A stretch of 64,000 nt of DNA from Butyrivibrio sp. (GTDB lineage: Bacteria; Bacillota; Clostridia; Lachnospirales; Lachnospiraceae), in the NCBI RefSeq assembly GCF_017635265.1, contig NZ_JAGBLU010000028.1, forward strand, positions 58,668-122,667. Direction: 5' to 3'. A program made the position numbers and the translations under genes. Under the pieces are notes generated by a model. The model saw only the letters and a program-made list of their open reading frames with translations, had not been told where the DNA came from and searched no databases. Of the stretch, positions 8,739 to 16,486 are shown piece after piece. The number at the start of each line of letters is the position of its first letter. Within the stretch, counting starts at the first letter, position 1.

Positions 8739-9148
8739 TGAATCAGAACGAACAGAACAAACAAATCAGAATTAAGTATGCAGAGCTTTTGAATCGCTTA
8801 TGGGATGACCCAGAGCTGTTGAAAAAATTTCAGGATAATCCTGAAGAGGTATTAAAGGAAGCTGGAATTCCTACAATTCCAGGTGCTAAGTACCATATTG
8901 TAGCTCCTGAAGATATGAAGCCTATTACAGAGACGGACATTTATCTTCCTTATACGCCAAAACCTGACTCACAGGAGCTCATGGATGAAACACTGGCAAG
9001 CATTACAGGTGGTGATTGCGTATATACTGAGCAGAATATTGTATTTCACTTCCATACTGTTACAGAAACTGAAGCAGTTGCAACCACTACAGCTACAATG
9101 ACAGCAGAGGTTGTAGCAGCTGTAGTTGCAGTTGCAGTTGTAGTATGA
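8738..9148 (+). CDS. Proteusin-type RiPP precursor (nitrile-hydratase-like leader, NHLP)
   Basis: 136-aa precursor peptide. Residues 1-92 form a long leader resembling the nitrile hydratase alpha-subunit (LLNRLWDDPELLKKFQDNPE, then EEVLKEAGIPTIPGAKYHIV) and ending in the double-glycine site ITGG (residues 89-92), where the C39 exporter downstream should cut. The predicted 44-residue core starts DCVYTEQNIVFHFHTVTETE and ends VVAAVVAVAVVV. By count 12 residues are Val, 9 Thr and 8 Ala, with one Cys (residue 94) and no Ser. Such beta-branched and small residues are typical targets of PoyD-type epimerases in polytheonamide-like peptides. It lacks nitrile hydratase metal ligands and is not an enzyme subunit. 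GGAGG lies seven bases before the ATG. A hairpin terminator follows, which would favour high precursor expression over the exporters. Confidence 0.87.
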   Translation: MNQNEQNKQIRIKYAELLNRLWDDPELLKKFQDNPEEVLKEAGIPTIPGAKYHIVAPEDMKPITETDIYLPYTPKPDSQELMDETLASITGGDCVYTEQNIVFHFHTVTETEAVATTTATMTAEVVAAVVAVAVVV

Positions 9149-9162
9149 TTACCAATTGATTG

Positions 9163-9214
9163 AATAAGCCATATTTATGAGCCATGACTGGCTTGTTTAA
9201 TATGGCTTATTTTT
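9163..9214 (+). terminator. Attenuator/terminator between precursor and export genes
   Basis: A 13-bp perfect stem, AATAAGCCATATT (9163-9175) with AATATGGCTTATT (9199-9211), encloses a smaller hairpin AGCCA-TGAC-TGGCT and is followed by a short T-run (9210-9214). It probably stops most transcripts after the precursor gene and lets a fraction read into the exporters. Confidence 0.75.
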
Positions 9215-9236
9215 CAATGAGATAAGGAGCATTATT

Positions 9237-9656
9237 GTGGCAGATAATAGTAAAGGTCCTTATAGAAAAAAAGCGCTGGAAAGAATTACAGATCCGGAAC
9301 AGTTTGGAGATTATTTAAAGGTCATAAATCCTGAAATATGGCTTATTTTTGGTGCAATCTTATCCCTGGTAATAGGTCTTTTTATATGGGGGTCAACAGG
9401 TAATCTTGAGAATCTGGAAGGTGGTATTGCGGTTGTAAAAGATAATACAGCTGTGATAACAGTCAATAACGACAATGTAGAAATAGAATCGGGAATGGAT
9501 GTCCGCGTATATGAAGAAGTTTTTACCATTTCATCTGTCAGTAAGAATGAATATGGCCGAACGGTTGCATATGCACCTGTTTCAGTACCTGATGGCATCT
9601 ATGATGTTGAGATTATTACTGAAAGTATTCATCCTATAGCATTTCTTTTAAGATAG
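9237..9656 (+). CDS. Short NHLM-type HlyD-like secretion adaptor
   Basis: 139-aa single-pass membrane protein. Residues about 34-52 (IWLIFGAILSLVIGLFIWG) form the membrane segment after a basic N-terminus (PYRKKALERITDPEQFGDYL), the arrangement seen in NHLM bacteriocin-system secretion (HlyD family) proteins. The rest is a small beta-rich domain; the long coiled-coil and lipoyl halves of normal membrane-fusion proteins are absent, so it is far shorter than usual (about 250-400 aa). It is not obviously broken: the frame is clean and the next gene follows 16 bp later. The start is GTG with AAGGAG upstream. It would help couple the two ABC exporters to release of the mature peptide. It could instead be an NfeD/OB-fold-like accessory; function is inferred from position. 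Confidence 0.7.
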   Translation: MADNSKGPYRKKALERITDPEQFGDYLKVINPEIWLIFGAILSLVIGLFIWGSTGNLENLEGGIAVVKDNTAVITVNNDNVEIESGMDVRVYEEVFTISSVSKNEYGRTVAYAPVSVPDGIYDVEIITESIHPIAFLLR

Positions 9657-9672
9657 AAAGGCCCTGATTGTA

Positions 9673-11850
9673 ATGACGAAAAAGAATGTAAAGACTCCAT
9701 TAAAAAAGGGAATAGCAAAAGTACCTATAATAATGCAGCTCGAAGCACTGGAGTGTGGGGCAGCATCTCTTTGCATGGTTATGGCGTACTACAAAAAGTG
9801 GATCCCTATCGAAGTTGTAAGAACGGATTGCGGAGTTTCACGTGACGGTGCCAATGCTCTTGCCATAGTAAATGCGGCAAAAAGTTATGGCTTTTCGGTT
9901 CATGCTTATTCCTGGGAAACTGAAAACCTAATTGAATCAGGGCAATTTCCATGTATTATTCACTGGAATTTTCACCATTTTGTTGTACTTAATGGTTTTA
10001 AAGGCAAATATGCCTATATAAATGATCCTGCCAGAGGCCTGGTAAAGGTAACTATGGAGGAATTTGATAATTCTTTTACCGGAGTAGTTATTCTGATAGA
10101 ACCAGGGGAAAATTTTATACCTGAAGGCAAACAAAAAAGCATTCTTGAATTTGCACTTTTAAGGTTAAAAGGCTCTTCTGCAGCTATTCTTTTAGTTGCA
10201 TTTGTGACTATTCTTGCTTCATTATTTGGAATCTTAAATCCTGTTTTTTCCCGAGTATTTATAGATAATCTGCTTACCCGCGATTACCATCAGTGGCTTA
10301 TGCCCTTTATTCTGATAATGACGGTTGTTGCTATAATGCAGATCATTGTTGAATTAGTAAGAGTATTATTTGGGCTTAAGATAAATGGAAAGCTGGCTAT
10401 TATTGGTAGCAGTACTTACATGTGGAAGATATTTCATATTCCCGTTGAGTTTTTTGAACAGAGATCTGCCGGTGATATACAGATTCGAAGAGAGAGTAAT
10501 GAAAGCATAGCAAAGGCCCTTGTAGATATTTGCGGGCCTTTTTTTATCAACGTATTATTACTTGTGGTATATCTTGTGCTTATGCTTAAACATAGCATAC
10601 TACTTACTGCGGTCGGGATAACAAGTCTGGCACTTAGTATGATGGTTGCCAGAAAAGTTTCCAAAGAGAGAGTGAATATTACAAGAGTTATGCAAAGGGA
10701 CACCGCAAAGCTTATATCTGCCACAGCATCAGGTATAGATATGATTGAAACCATAAAGTCAAGCGGGGCAGAAAAAGGTTTTTTCAGAAAATGGGCGTCG
10801 TATCAGGCATCTTATGATGCGCAGCTGATGAAATCAATTAAAGTAAACAACTACATTGGAATGATTCCCAGTTTTATTTCCACCCTGGCAAATTATACGG
10901 TTTTGATACTTGGAATATGGCTGGTAATGAATAAACAGTTTACACTTGGAGCAATGCAGATGTTCCAGGGACTTCTTCAATCATTTATGAATCCTGCATC
11001 TACACTTATTCAGTCCGGGCAAAGTCTTCAGGAAATGAGAACGGAGATGGAGAGAATTGAAGATGTAATGAAGTATCCGGACGATGAAAATGTAAAAAAT
11101 GAAGAAATAGATATTACTGATGCAAATAAACTAAAGGGTAACCTTGAAGTAAGAGATGTGACATTTGGTTATTCGAGACTTGGAAAACCTGTCTTAAAAA
11201 ATTTTTCCATGAAAGTTAATGCTGGAGGAAGCGTCGCTATTGTAGGCATGTCAGGAAGCGGAAAGTCAACAATAGCTAAGCTTATCGCAGGTCTTTATGA
11301 TCCCTGGGAAGGGGATATTTTATTTGATGAAAAGAAAAGAAGCGAGTACCCCCGTGAAGTAATGTCAGGCTCTATAGGTGTTGTAAGCCAGGAAATTACT
11401 CTGTTTGAAGGAACAATCAATCAAAATATCAAGATGTGGGATGATTCCATAGAGGATTTTGAAGTAATCATGGCAGCAAGGGATTCTATGATCCATGATG
11501 ATATTTTGGAAAGAGGTCATGGTTATGATGAAAAAATAATTTCCGGTGGAAGAGATTTGTCCGGCGGACAGTGCCAAAGGCTTGAAATTGCAAGAGTTTT
11601 GGCCCAGACTCCGTCAATCATAATACTTGATGAGGCCACCTCTGCTCTTGATGCAAAGACTGAAAATGAGGTCATGAAGGCTATAAGAAACAGGGGAATT
11701 ACATGTATAGTAATAGCCCACAGACTTTCAACTATCCGTGACTGTGAAGAGATCATCGTGTTGGATAAGGGAGAGATTGTTGAAAAAGGAAACCATGATG
11801 AGCTTATAAGGCTTGGTGGTAAATATCTGGAACTCGTGACAAGTGAGTAA
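9673..11850 (+). CDS. NHLM-type ABC exporter with C39 leader peptidase
   Basis: 725-aa exporter that would remove the leader after GG and pump the core out. The N-terminal peptidase C39 domain (about residues 1-140) has the complete catalytic set: Cys28 (LECGA), His102 (HHFVVLNG) and Asp118 (YINDPARG). A six-helix transmembrane domain (about 160-440) and an ATPase domain follow, with Walker A GMSGSGKST (525-533), signature LSGGQ (629-633), Walker B IIILDEATSALD and the H-loop IVIAHRLST. All ATPase motifs look functional. The start ATG has only a weak site (AAAGG). It lies between the short adaptor and the second ABC protein (3-12 bp gap), so the three are likely one export complex serving the precursor at 8738. 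Confidence 0.93.
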   Translation: MTKKNVKTPLKKGIAKVPIIMQLEALECGAASLCMVMAYYKKWIPIEVVRTDCGVSRDGANALAIVNAAKSYGFSVHAYSWETENLIESGQFPCIIHWNFHHFVVLNGFKGKYAYINDPARGLVKVTMEEFDNSFTGVVILIEPGENFIPEGKQKSILEFALLRLKGSSAAILLVAFVTILASLFGILNPVFSRVFIDNLLTRDYHQWLMPFILIMTVVAIMQIIVELVRVLFGLKINGKLAIIGSSTYMWKIFHIPVEFFEQRSAGDIQIRRESNESIAKALVDICGPFFINVLLLVVYLVLMLKHSILLTAVGITSLALSMMVARKVSKERVNITRVMQRDTAKLISATASGIDMIETIKSSGAEKGFFRKWASYQASYDAQLMKSIKVNNYIGMIPSFISTLANYTVLILGIWLVMNKQFTLGAMQMFQGLLQSFMNPASTLIQSGQSLQEMRTEMERIEDVMKYPDDENVKNEEIDITDANKLKGNLEVRDVTFGYSRLGKPVLKNFSMKVNAGGSVAIVGMSGSGKSTIAKLIAGLYDPWEGDILFDEKKRSEYPREVMSGSIGVVSQEITLFEGTINQNIKMWDDSIEDFEVIMAARDSMIHDDILERGHGYDEKIISGGRDLSGGQCQRLEIARVLAQTPSIIILDEATSALDAKTENEVMKAIRNRGITCIVIAHRLSTIRDCEEIIVLDKGEIVEKGNHDELIRLGGKYLELVTSE

Positions 11851-11862
11851 GGGGTGTCTATA

Positions 11863-14043
11863 GTGAGCTGGTTTGAGAATCAATTACAACAAAAGAAAGA
11901 ATATGATCAGCAGCGCTTTGAAGATTCATTCTATCATGCTGCCGGTGCAGTCCTTGGACGAGGCGCAGCAAAAACAATTGAAAATGAACATATAGTATCC
12001 ACGAATACTATTCAGGATATTCTTAAGTACTATAACTTAAAAGAAGAAGATATCCCAAGTGCTCTGACAAGTCATAAGGAAAAGCTTGAATATTGCCTTA
12101 GAAAACACGGAATATACAGCAGAGAGATATCTTTGTCTGAAAAGTGGTACAAGGATGCATTTGGCCCAATAATGGGATATAGCAAGACAGATGACAAGCC
12201 GGTTGCTCTTTTGCCCGGTAAGATAGCTGGTTATTATCATATTGATTATACGAGAAACAAAAAGATATGGATAAATAAGGAGAATGCAAAAGAGTTAAAA
12301 TCTGATGCCTATTGTTTTTACAGGCCTCTTCCTCAAAAGGCTCTAAAGCTTAGACATCTTATGAGCTATATAAAAAGTTATATTGATATTGGTGATATTG
12401 TGCTTCTTATTCTATCAGCTCTTGTGCTTACTCTTGTTGGACTTTTGTTTCCAAGATATACCAAAGCTCTTACAGGCCCAATACTGATGGATGGAAATGA
12501 GAAAATACTTATATCCATGATTCTTTGCATATTGTTTACGGCTATTTCATCTCAGCTTTTCACATCCATAAAAGGAGTATTATATCAAAGATTGATGTAT
12601 AAACCAGCTCTGGGGCTTCAGGCTGCTATGATAATGCGCATGCTGAGCCTCCCGGCAAGCTTTTTTAAAAGTTATTCCACCGGTGAACTTTTAAATCGTT
12701 TACAGGCTGTAAATTCAATATGTGGGCTGCTTATCGGAACTTTTCTTGGGACAGGTCTTATGTCAGTTGCCTCACTTTTATATTTGCCTCAGATTTTTCA
12801 GTATGCGCCGGCTCTTACTATCCCGGTAATACTGGTACTTATAATTACAGTGGTAAATGGTACAATTACAGTTCTTTTACAGATGAGAGTCAGTGAGAGA
12901 CAGATGGCTTTAAAAGCAAAGGAATCTGGAGTAAGTTATTCTGTAATAAGTGGAATGTCCAAGATTAAACTGGCCGGGGCTGAAAAAAGATTTTTTGCCA
13001 GATGGCTTAAGGTATATGCGGATTCTGTGCAGCTTGTATATTCACCTCCGACATTTCTTAAGGTGAACAGCGTGATCACCCTTGGTGTTGGACTTATAGC
13101 AAATGTTATACTATATTTTCTGGCTGTGGAAAGCAATATGAGCCAGTCTGATTTTTATGCATTTACTGTATCTTACAGCATGGTTTTAGGAGCTTTTAAT
13201 TCTCTTGCAGGCGTGGCACTTTCAGGAGGTCAGATCAAGCCTCTTTTGGAAATGGCTAAACCGTTTCTTGATGAAGTTCCGGAGGCTTCTGATAACCGCG
13301 AAGAGGTATTCAGGCTTTCCGGAAGCATTGAATTAAGTCATGTTAGTTTCAAGTATGAAGAACATTCGCCATATATTTTAAATGATCTGTCTTTGAAAAT
13401 TAAAAGTGGAGAATATGTGGCAATAGTTGGAAAAACCGGATGTGGTAAGTCTACACTGGTAAGATTGCTGCTTGGGTTTGAAAAGCCCAGGAAGGGATCA
13501 ATTTTTTATGGCAAAAAAAATATAAACAGTTTGGATCTTAGTTCACTAAGAAGACATATAGGCGTTGTAATGCAGAATGGAAGATTATTCCAGGGGGATA
13601 TATATTCCAATATTGTGATATCTGCTCCGGAACTTAATCTCGACGCTGCATGGAAAGCAGCAGAAATAGCTGGTATAGCAGATGACATCAGAGCAATGCC
13701 TATGGGAATGAATACTATGCTCTCAGAGGGGCAGCTTGATATCTCAGGAGGGCAGAAGCAGCGCATTATGATAGCCAGAGCCATAGCTCCAAAACCAAAG
13801 ATTTTGATATTTGATGAAGCTACAAGTGCACTTGATAATCTTACCCAGAAAAAGGTGAGCGATGCTTTAGATGAGATGGGGTGTACCAGAATAGTTATAG
13901 CTCACAGACTTTCCACTATCAAAAATTGTGACCGCATTCTTGTGATGGATAACGGAAAAATAATTGAAAGTGGAAAATATGATGATCTTATGGCTTTAAA
14001 TGGCTTTTTCACTGAACTCGTAAAAAGGCAAAAGCTTGATTAG
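11863..14043 (+). CDS. NHLM-type ABC exporter, second subunit (no peptidase)
   Basis: About 726-aa ABC half-exporter, partner of the preceding C39 exporter. The first 160 residues are a hydrophilic domain without the C39 catalytic Cys/His pattern, as in the second ABC protein of NHLM systems. A transmembrane domain (about 175-440) and ATPase domain follow. Motifs, numbered from the alternative GTG at 11854: Walker A GKTGCGKST (526-534), signature ISGGQ (630-634), Walker B ILIFDEATSALD, H-loop IVIAHRLST. Two GTG starts are possible: 11854, or 11863, preferred because AAGGGG lies eight bases before it. The gene directly follows the first exporter and ends the RiPP operon, meeting the convergent ACT gene 13 bp later without a visible terminator. 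Confidence 0.9.
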   Translation: MSWFENQLQQKKEYDQQRFEDSFYHAAGAVLGRGAAKTIENEHIVSTNTIQDILKYYNLKEEDIPSALTSHKEKLEYCLRKHGIYSREISLSEKWYKDAFGPIMGYSKTDDKPVALLPGKIAGYYHIDYTRNKKIWINKENAKELKSDAYCFYRPLPQKALKLRHLMSYIKSYIDIGDIVLLILSALVLTLVGLLFPRYTKALTGPILMDGNEKILISMILCILFTAISSQLFTSIKGVLYQRLMYKPALGLQAAMIMRMLSLPASFFKSYSTGELLNRLQAVNSICGLLIGTFLGTGLMSVASLLYLPQIFQYAPALTIPVILVLIITVVNGTITVLLQMRVSERQMALKAKESGVSYSVISGMSKIKLAGAEKRFFARWLKVYADSVQLVYSPPTFLKVNSVITLGVGLIANVILYFLAVESNMSQSDFYAFTVSYSMVLGAFNSLAGVALSGGQIKPLLEMAKPFLDEVPEASDNREEVFRLSGSIELSHVSFKYEEHSPYILNDLSLKIKSGEYVAIVGKTGCGKSTLVRLLLGFEKPRKGSIFYGKKNINSLDLSSLRRHIGVVMQNGRLFQGDIYSNIVISAPELNLDAAWKAAEIAGIADDIRAMPMGMNTMLSEGQLDISGGQKQRIMIARAIAPKPKILIFDEATSALDNLTQKKVSDALDEMGCTRIVIAHRLSTIKNCDRILVMDNGKIIESGKYDDLMALNGFFTELVKRQKLD

Positions 14044-14056
14044 TTTTTTGTGGGCT

Positions 14057-14491
14057 TTAGATATTTGCAATATCTTCCTGAGTAAGGAGCTTAAGACCCT
14101 TTCCCAGGAGCTTTGCTTCGGCAGCTTTTGTGTCGGCAACTCTGAAGATCATATAGGCATGATTTGAAGAGCCCTTTCCAGGGAAGGCATACATGTACTC
14201 TATATTGACTTCAGCTTCTGCAAAAACTTCAAGGAGCTTATCAAGTCCTCCTGCTTCGTCGGGTATTTCTACTGCAAGAACAGGAGTAAGGCTTGCCACA
14301 AAGTCATTTTCTTTTAAGGTATTTACAGCCTCCAAAGCGTCGTCAACTATAAGTCTTGCAATTCCAAAATCCTTGGTTTCAGCAAGGGAAGTGGCACGCA
14401 TGTCGATATTATTTTTTGCCATAACGCTTGTGAGTTTTTTTAATGTACCGGGCTTATTCTCAAGGAAAACTGATATCTGTTTTATGCTCAT
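14057..14491 (-). CDS. Tandem ACT-domain amino-acid-binding protein
   Basis: 144-aa protein made of two ACT modules: residues about 1-68 (IKQISVFLENKPGTLKKLTS ...) and about 70-138 (VLAVEIPDEAGGLDKLLEVF ...). ACT domains bind amino acids and regulate metabolism; no catalytic domain is attached. In many anaerobes this gene follows phenylacetate-CoA ligase and indolepyruvate oxidoreductase genes, exactly as here, so it probably senses an aromatic amino acid and modulates this pathway. AGGAGG lies upstream of the ATG. It is the last gene of the minus-strand set and is separated from the ligase gene by 67 bp containing a possible TATACT -10, so it may also have its own promoter. Confidence 0.9.
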   Translation of the reverse strand: MSIKQISVFLENKPGTLKKLTSVMAKNNIDMRATSLAETKDFGIARLIVDDALEAVNTLKENDFVASLTPVLAVEIPDEAGGLDKLLEVFAEAEVNIEYMYAFPGKGSSNHAYMIFRVADTKAAEAKLLGKGLKLLTQEDIANI

Positions 14492-14558
14492 GATAGAATC
14501 CTCCTATATTTCTAGTATAGAATAAATTAGTAATTAATGCTGAAAAATTATTGTTATA

Positions 14559-15860
14559 TCAGATTTTTCTTTTATCAATAACTCTGACAGCCTTACCTTC
14601 ACTTCTTGTAATTGATTTAGGAGCAAGAAGTGAAATCTTAACCTTGATACCGAGCATAGAATACATATCGGAAGCAAGCTTTTTCTGGCGTTCCTCAATT
14701 TCACCTACATTATCAGTAAACATCTCAGGAGTCATCTCTACCTGAACATCAAGAGAATCGGTGTTATTGGCTCTGTCTACAACTATCTGGTAGTTTGCAG
14801 CATATCCATTGTTCAAAAGAACTGTTTCGATCTGGCTCGGGAATACATTTACGCCTCTTACGATAAGCATATCGTCTGAGCGGCCCATAGGCTTAGCCAT
14901 TTTTATAAAGGTTCTGCCACAGGTGCATTTTCCCCTTGTGAGTTTGCAGATATCTCTTGTGCGATAGCGCAGCATTGGGAAGGCTTCTTTGTCTACAGCA
15001 GTAAATACCAGCTCGCCCTGTGAACCTTCAGGAAGGACTTCTTCAGTGTCAGGATCAATAATTTCTGCTATGAAATGATCTTCATTTATATGCATTCCGT
15101 TCTGTTCGCAGCATTCAAAGGCAACACCAGGGCCTGACAGCTCTGTGAGTCCGTATATATCAAATGCCTTGATTCCCAGAGTGTTTTCAATGTCCTGACG
15201 CATTTCCTCGCTCCAGGCCTCAGCTCCGAAAATACCGGCTTTTAGTGGAATATCATCAGGACCATAGCCTTCTTCCTTGAAACGCTCTGATATATATGCA
15301 GCATAACTTGGTGTACAGCATAGAATAGTAGCTTTAAGGTCATTTATAAACATCATCTGTCTGTCGGTGTTGCCGGAGCTTATAGGAACTGTAAGGCAAC
15401 CAACTTTATGAGAACCACCGTTTAAACCGGCGCCCCCTGTAAAGAGCCCAAATCCATATGCTATCTGACATACATCTTCATCAGTTCCGCCTGCTGCAAC
15501 TATGGCTCTTGCACAACAGTCCTCCCAGAGATCAATGTCATGCTGTGTATAGAAAGCGACAACTCTTTTACCTGTTGTTCCTGATGTTGAGTGGATTCTT
15601 ACACAGTCCTTCATTGGAGCACCAAGGAGGCCCGTTGGATATGCATCTCGCAGATCCTTTTTTGATAAAAATGGGAGCTTGTGAAGGTCATCAACTGACT
15701 TGATATCATCAGGAGTTACGCCTTTTTCTTCCATTTTTTTGCGATAGTAAGGCACATTGTCCCAGACTCTTTTTACCTGCTTTACAAGCTTTTCGCTCTG
15801 AATCTTTTTTATTTCTTCATAAGGTGCTGTTTCAATATCTTTTTGAAAATATCGCTCCAT
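14559..15860 (-). CDS. paaK: Phenylacetate-CoA ligase (AMP-forming)
   Basis: 433-aa adenylate-forming enzyme activating an aryl acid (phenylacetate, 4-hydroxyphenylacetate or indoleacetate) to its CoA thioester with ATP. The N-terminus (RVWDNVPYYRKKMEEKG) and length are typical of PaaK. The phosphate-binding loop is HSTSGTTGKRV (about residues 93-103), the A5 region YGLTELSGPG follows, and the hinge/C-terminal block contains RYRTRDICKL, MGRSDDMLIVRGVNVFPSQI and the terminal ITRSEGKAVRV. The ATG at 15860 is chosen over an in-frame TTG at 15875 because GGGGAG lies just upstream of it. Downstream of iorB, it would run on acyl products of that oxidoreductase in either direction, with ATP gain when reversed. 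The exact aromatic substrate is an inference. Confidence 0.93.
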   Translation of the reverse strand: MERYFQKDIETAPYEEIKKIQSEKLVKQVKRVWDNVPYYRKKMEEKGVTPDDIKSVDDLHKLPFLSKKDLRDAYPTGLLGAPMKDCVRIHSTSGTTGKRVVAFYTQHDIDLWEDCCARAIVAAGGTDEDVCQIAYGFGLFTGGAGLNGGSHKVGCLTVPISSGNTDRQMMFINDLKATILCCTPSYAAYISERFKEEGYGPDDIPLKAGIFGAEAWSEEMRQDIENTLGIKAFDIYGLTELSGPGVAFECCEQNGMHINEDHFIAEIIDPDTEEVLPEGSQGELVFTAVDKEAFPMLRYRTRDICKLTRGKCTCGRTFIKMAKPMGRSDDMLIVRGVNVFPSQIETVLLNNGYAANYQIVVDRANNTDSLDVQVEMTPEMFTDNVGEIEERQKKLASDMYSMLGIKVKISLLAPKSITRSEGKAVRVIDKRKI

Positions 15861-15907
15861 ATTTTTTCTCCCCAAAACAATTCTTTTTACTGTTAAAAAG
15901 TGATCAT

Positions 15908-16483
15908 TTATGCATGGTTTTTACCGAGTTCAAATGCTTTTTTATTCATATCAAGGAATTTGGCAGGTACATTTGCTTCAAGACTCTTCATCCATTCATC
16001 CTCCGGCAGGTCAAAATAGTGAGATAGTCTTCCTAAAAGAACTATATTTACAGCTTTTGATGATCCTGCTTCATTAGCAAGTGTAAGACAGTCCAAGGCA
16101 TCTACCTTTGCACCTGTAGCCTTGATTTTTTGAATGATATCTTCAGGATATTCAGCAGCACCTGTAATTACAGGCATTGGATCAATCTGCTGAGTATTTG
16201 TTACAATTTGTCCATCTTTTTTGAGATATGGAAGCCATCTGGCTGCTTCAAGTGCTTCAAAGGATACAATATAATCAGCTTCACCTTTATCGATAACAGG
16301 AGAGTATACTTTATCACCATATCTTACATAGGTTACAACACTTCCGCCACGCTGGCTCATGCCGTGTACCTCTGAAACTTTTACATCATATCCCTGAGCC
16401 ATTAAAAGATGTCCTAAAAGTTTACTGGCAAGAAGTGAACCTTGTCCACCTACACCTACAATCATAATGTTCTTTGTTTCCAT
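15908..16483 (-). CDS. iorB: Indolepyruvate ferredoxin oxidoreductase, beta subunit
   Basis: 191-aa gamma/beta-type subunit of a 2-oxoacid:ferredoxin oxidoreductase. It begins NIMIVGVGGQGSLLASKLLG, the glycine-rich motif of this family, followed by VSEVHGMSQRGGSVVTYVR, also diagnostic. With IorA it oxidatively decarboxylates aryl pyruvates (from Trp, Phe, Tyr transamination) to aryl-acetyl-CoA, reducing ferredoxin. The start has a strong GGAAGGAGG site and lies three bases after the iorA stop, so the two are translationally linked in equal amounts. Length is normal; all expected motifs are present. Indolepyruvate rather than pyruvate specificity is inferred from the pairing with a two-subunit IorA and PaaK. 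Confidence 0.93.
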   Translation of the reverse strand: METKNIMIVGVGGQGSLLASKLLGHLLMAQGYDVKVSEVHGMSQRGGSVVTYVRYGDKVYSPVIDKGEADYIVSFEALEAARWLPYLKKDGQIVTNTQQIDPMPVITGAAEYPEDIIQKIKATGAKVDALDCLTLANEAGSSKAVNIVLLGRLSHYFDLPEDEWMKSLEANVPAKFLDMNKKAFELGKNHA

Positions 16484-16486
16484 TGC

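Noticed and set aside
8738-9148. Nitrile hydratase alpha subunit
   Set aside because: Only leader similarity; metal-binding Cys motif absent, size too small, context is RiPP export.
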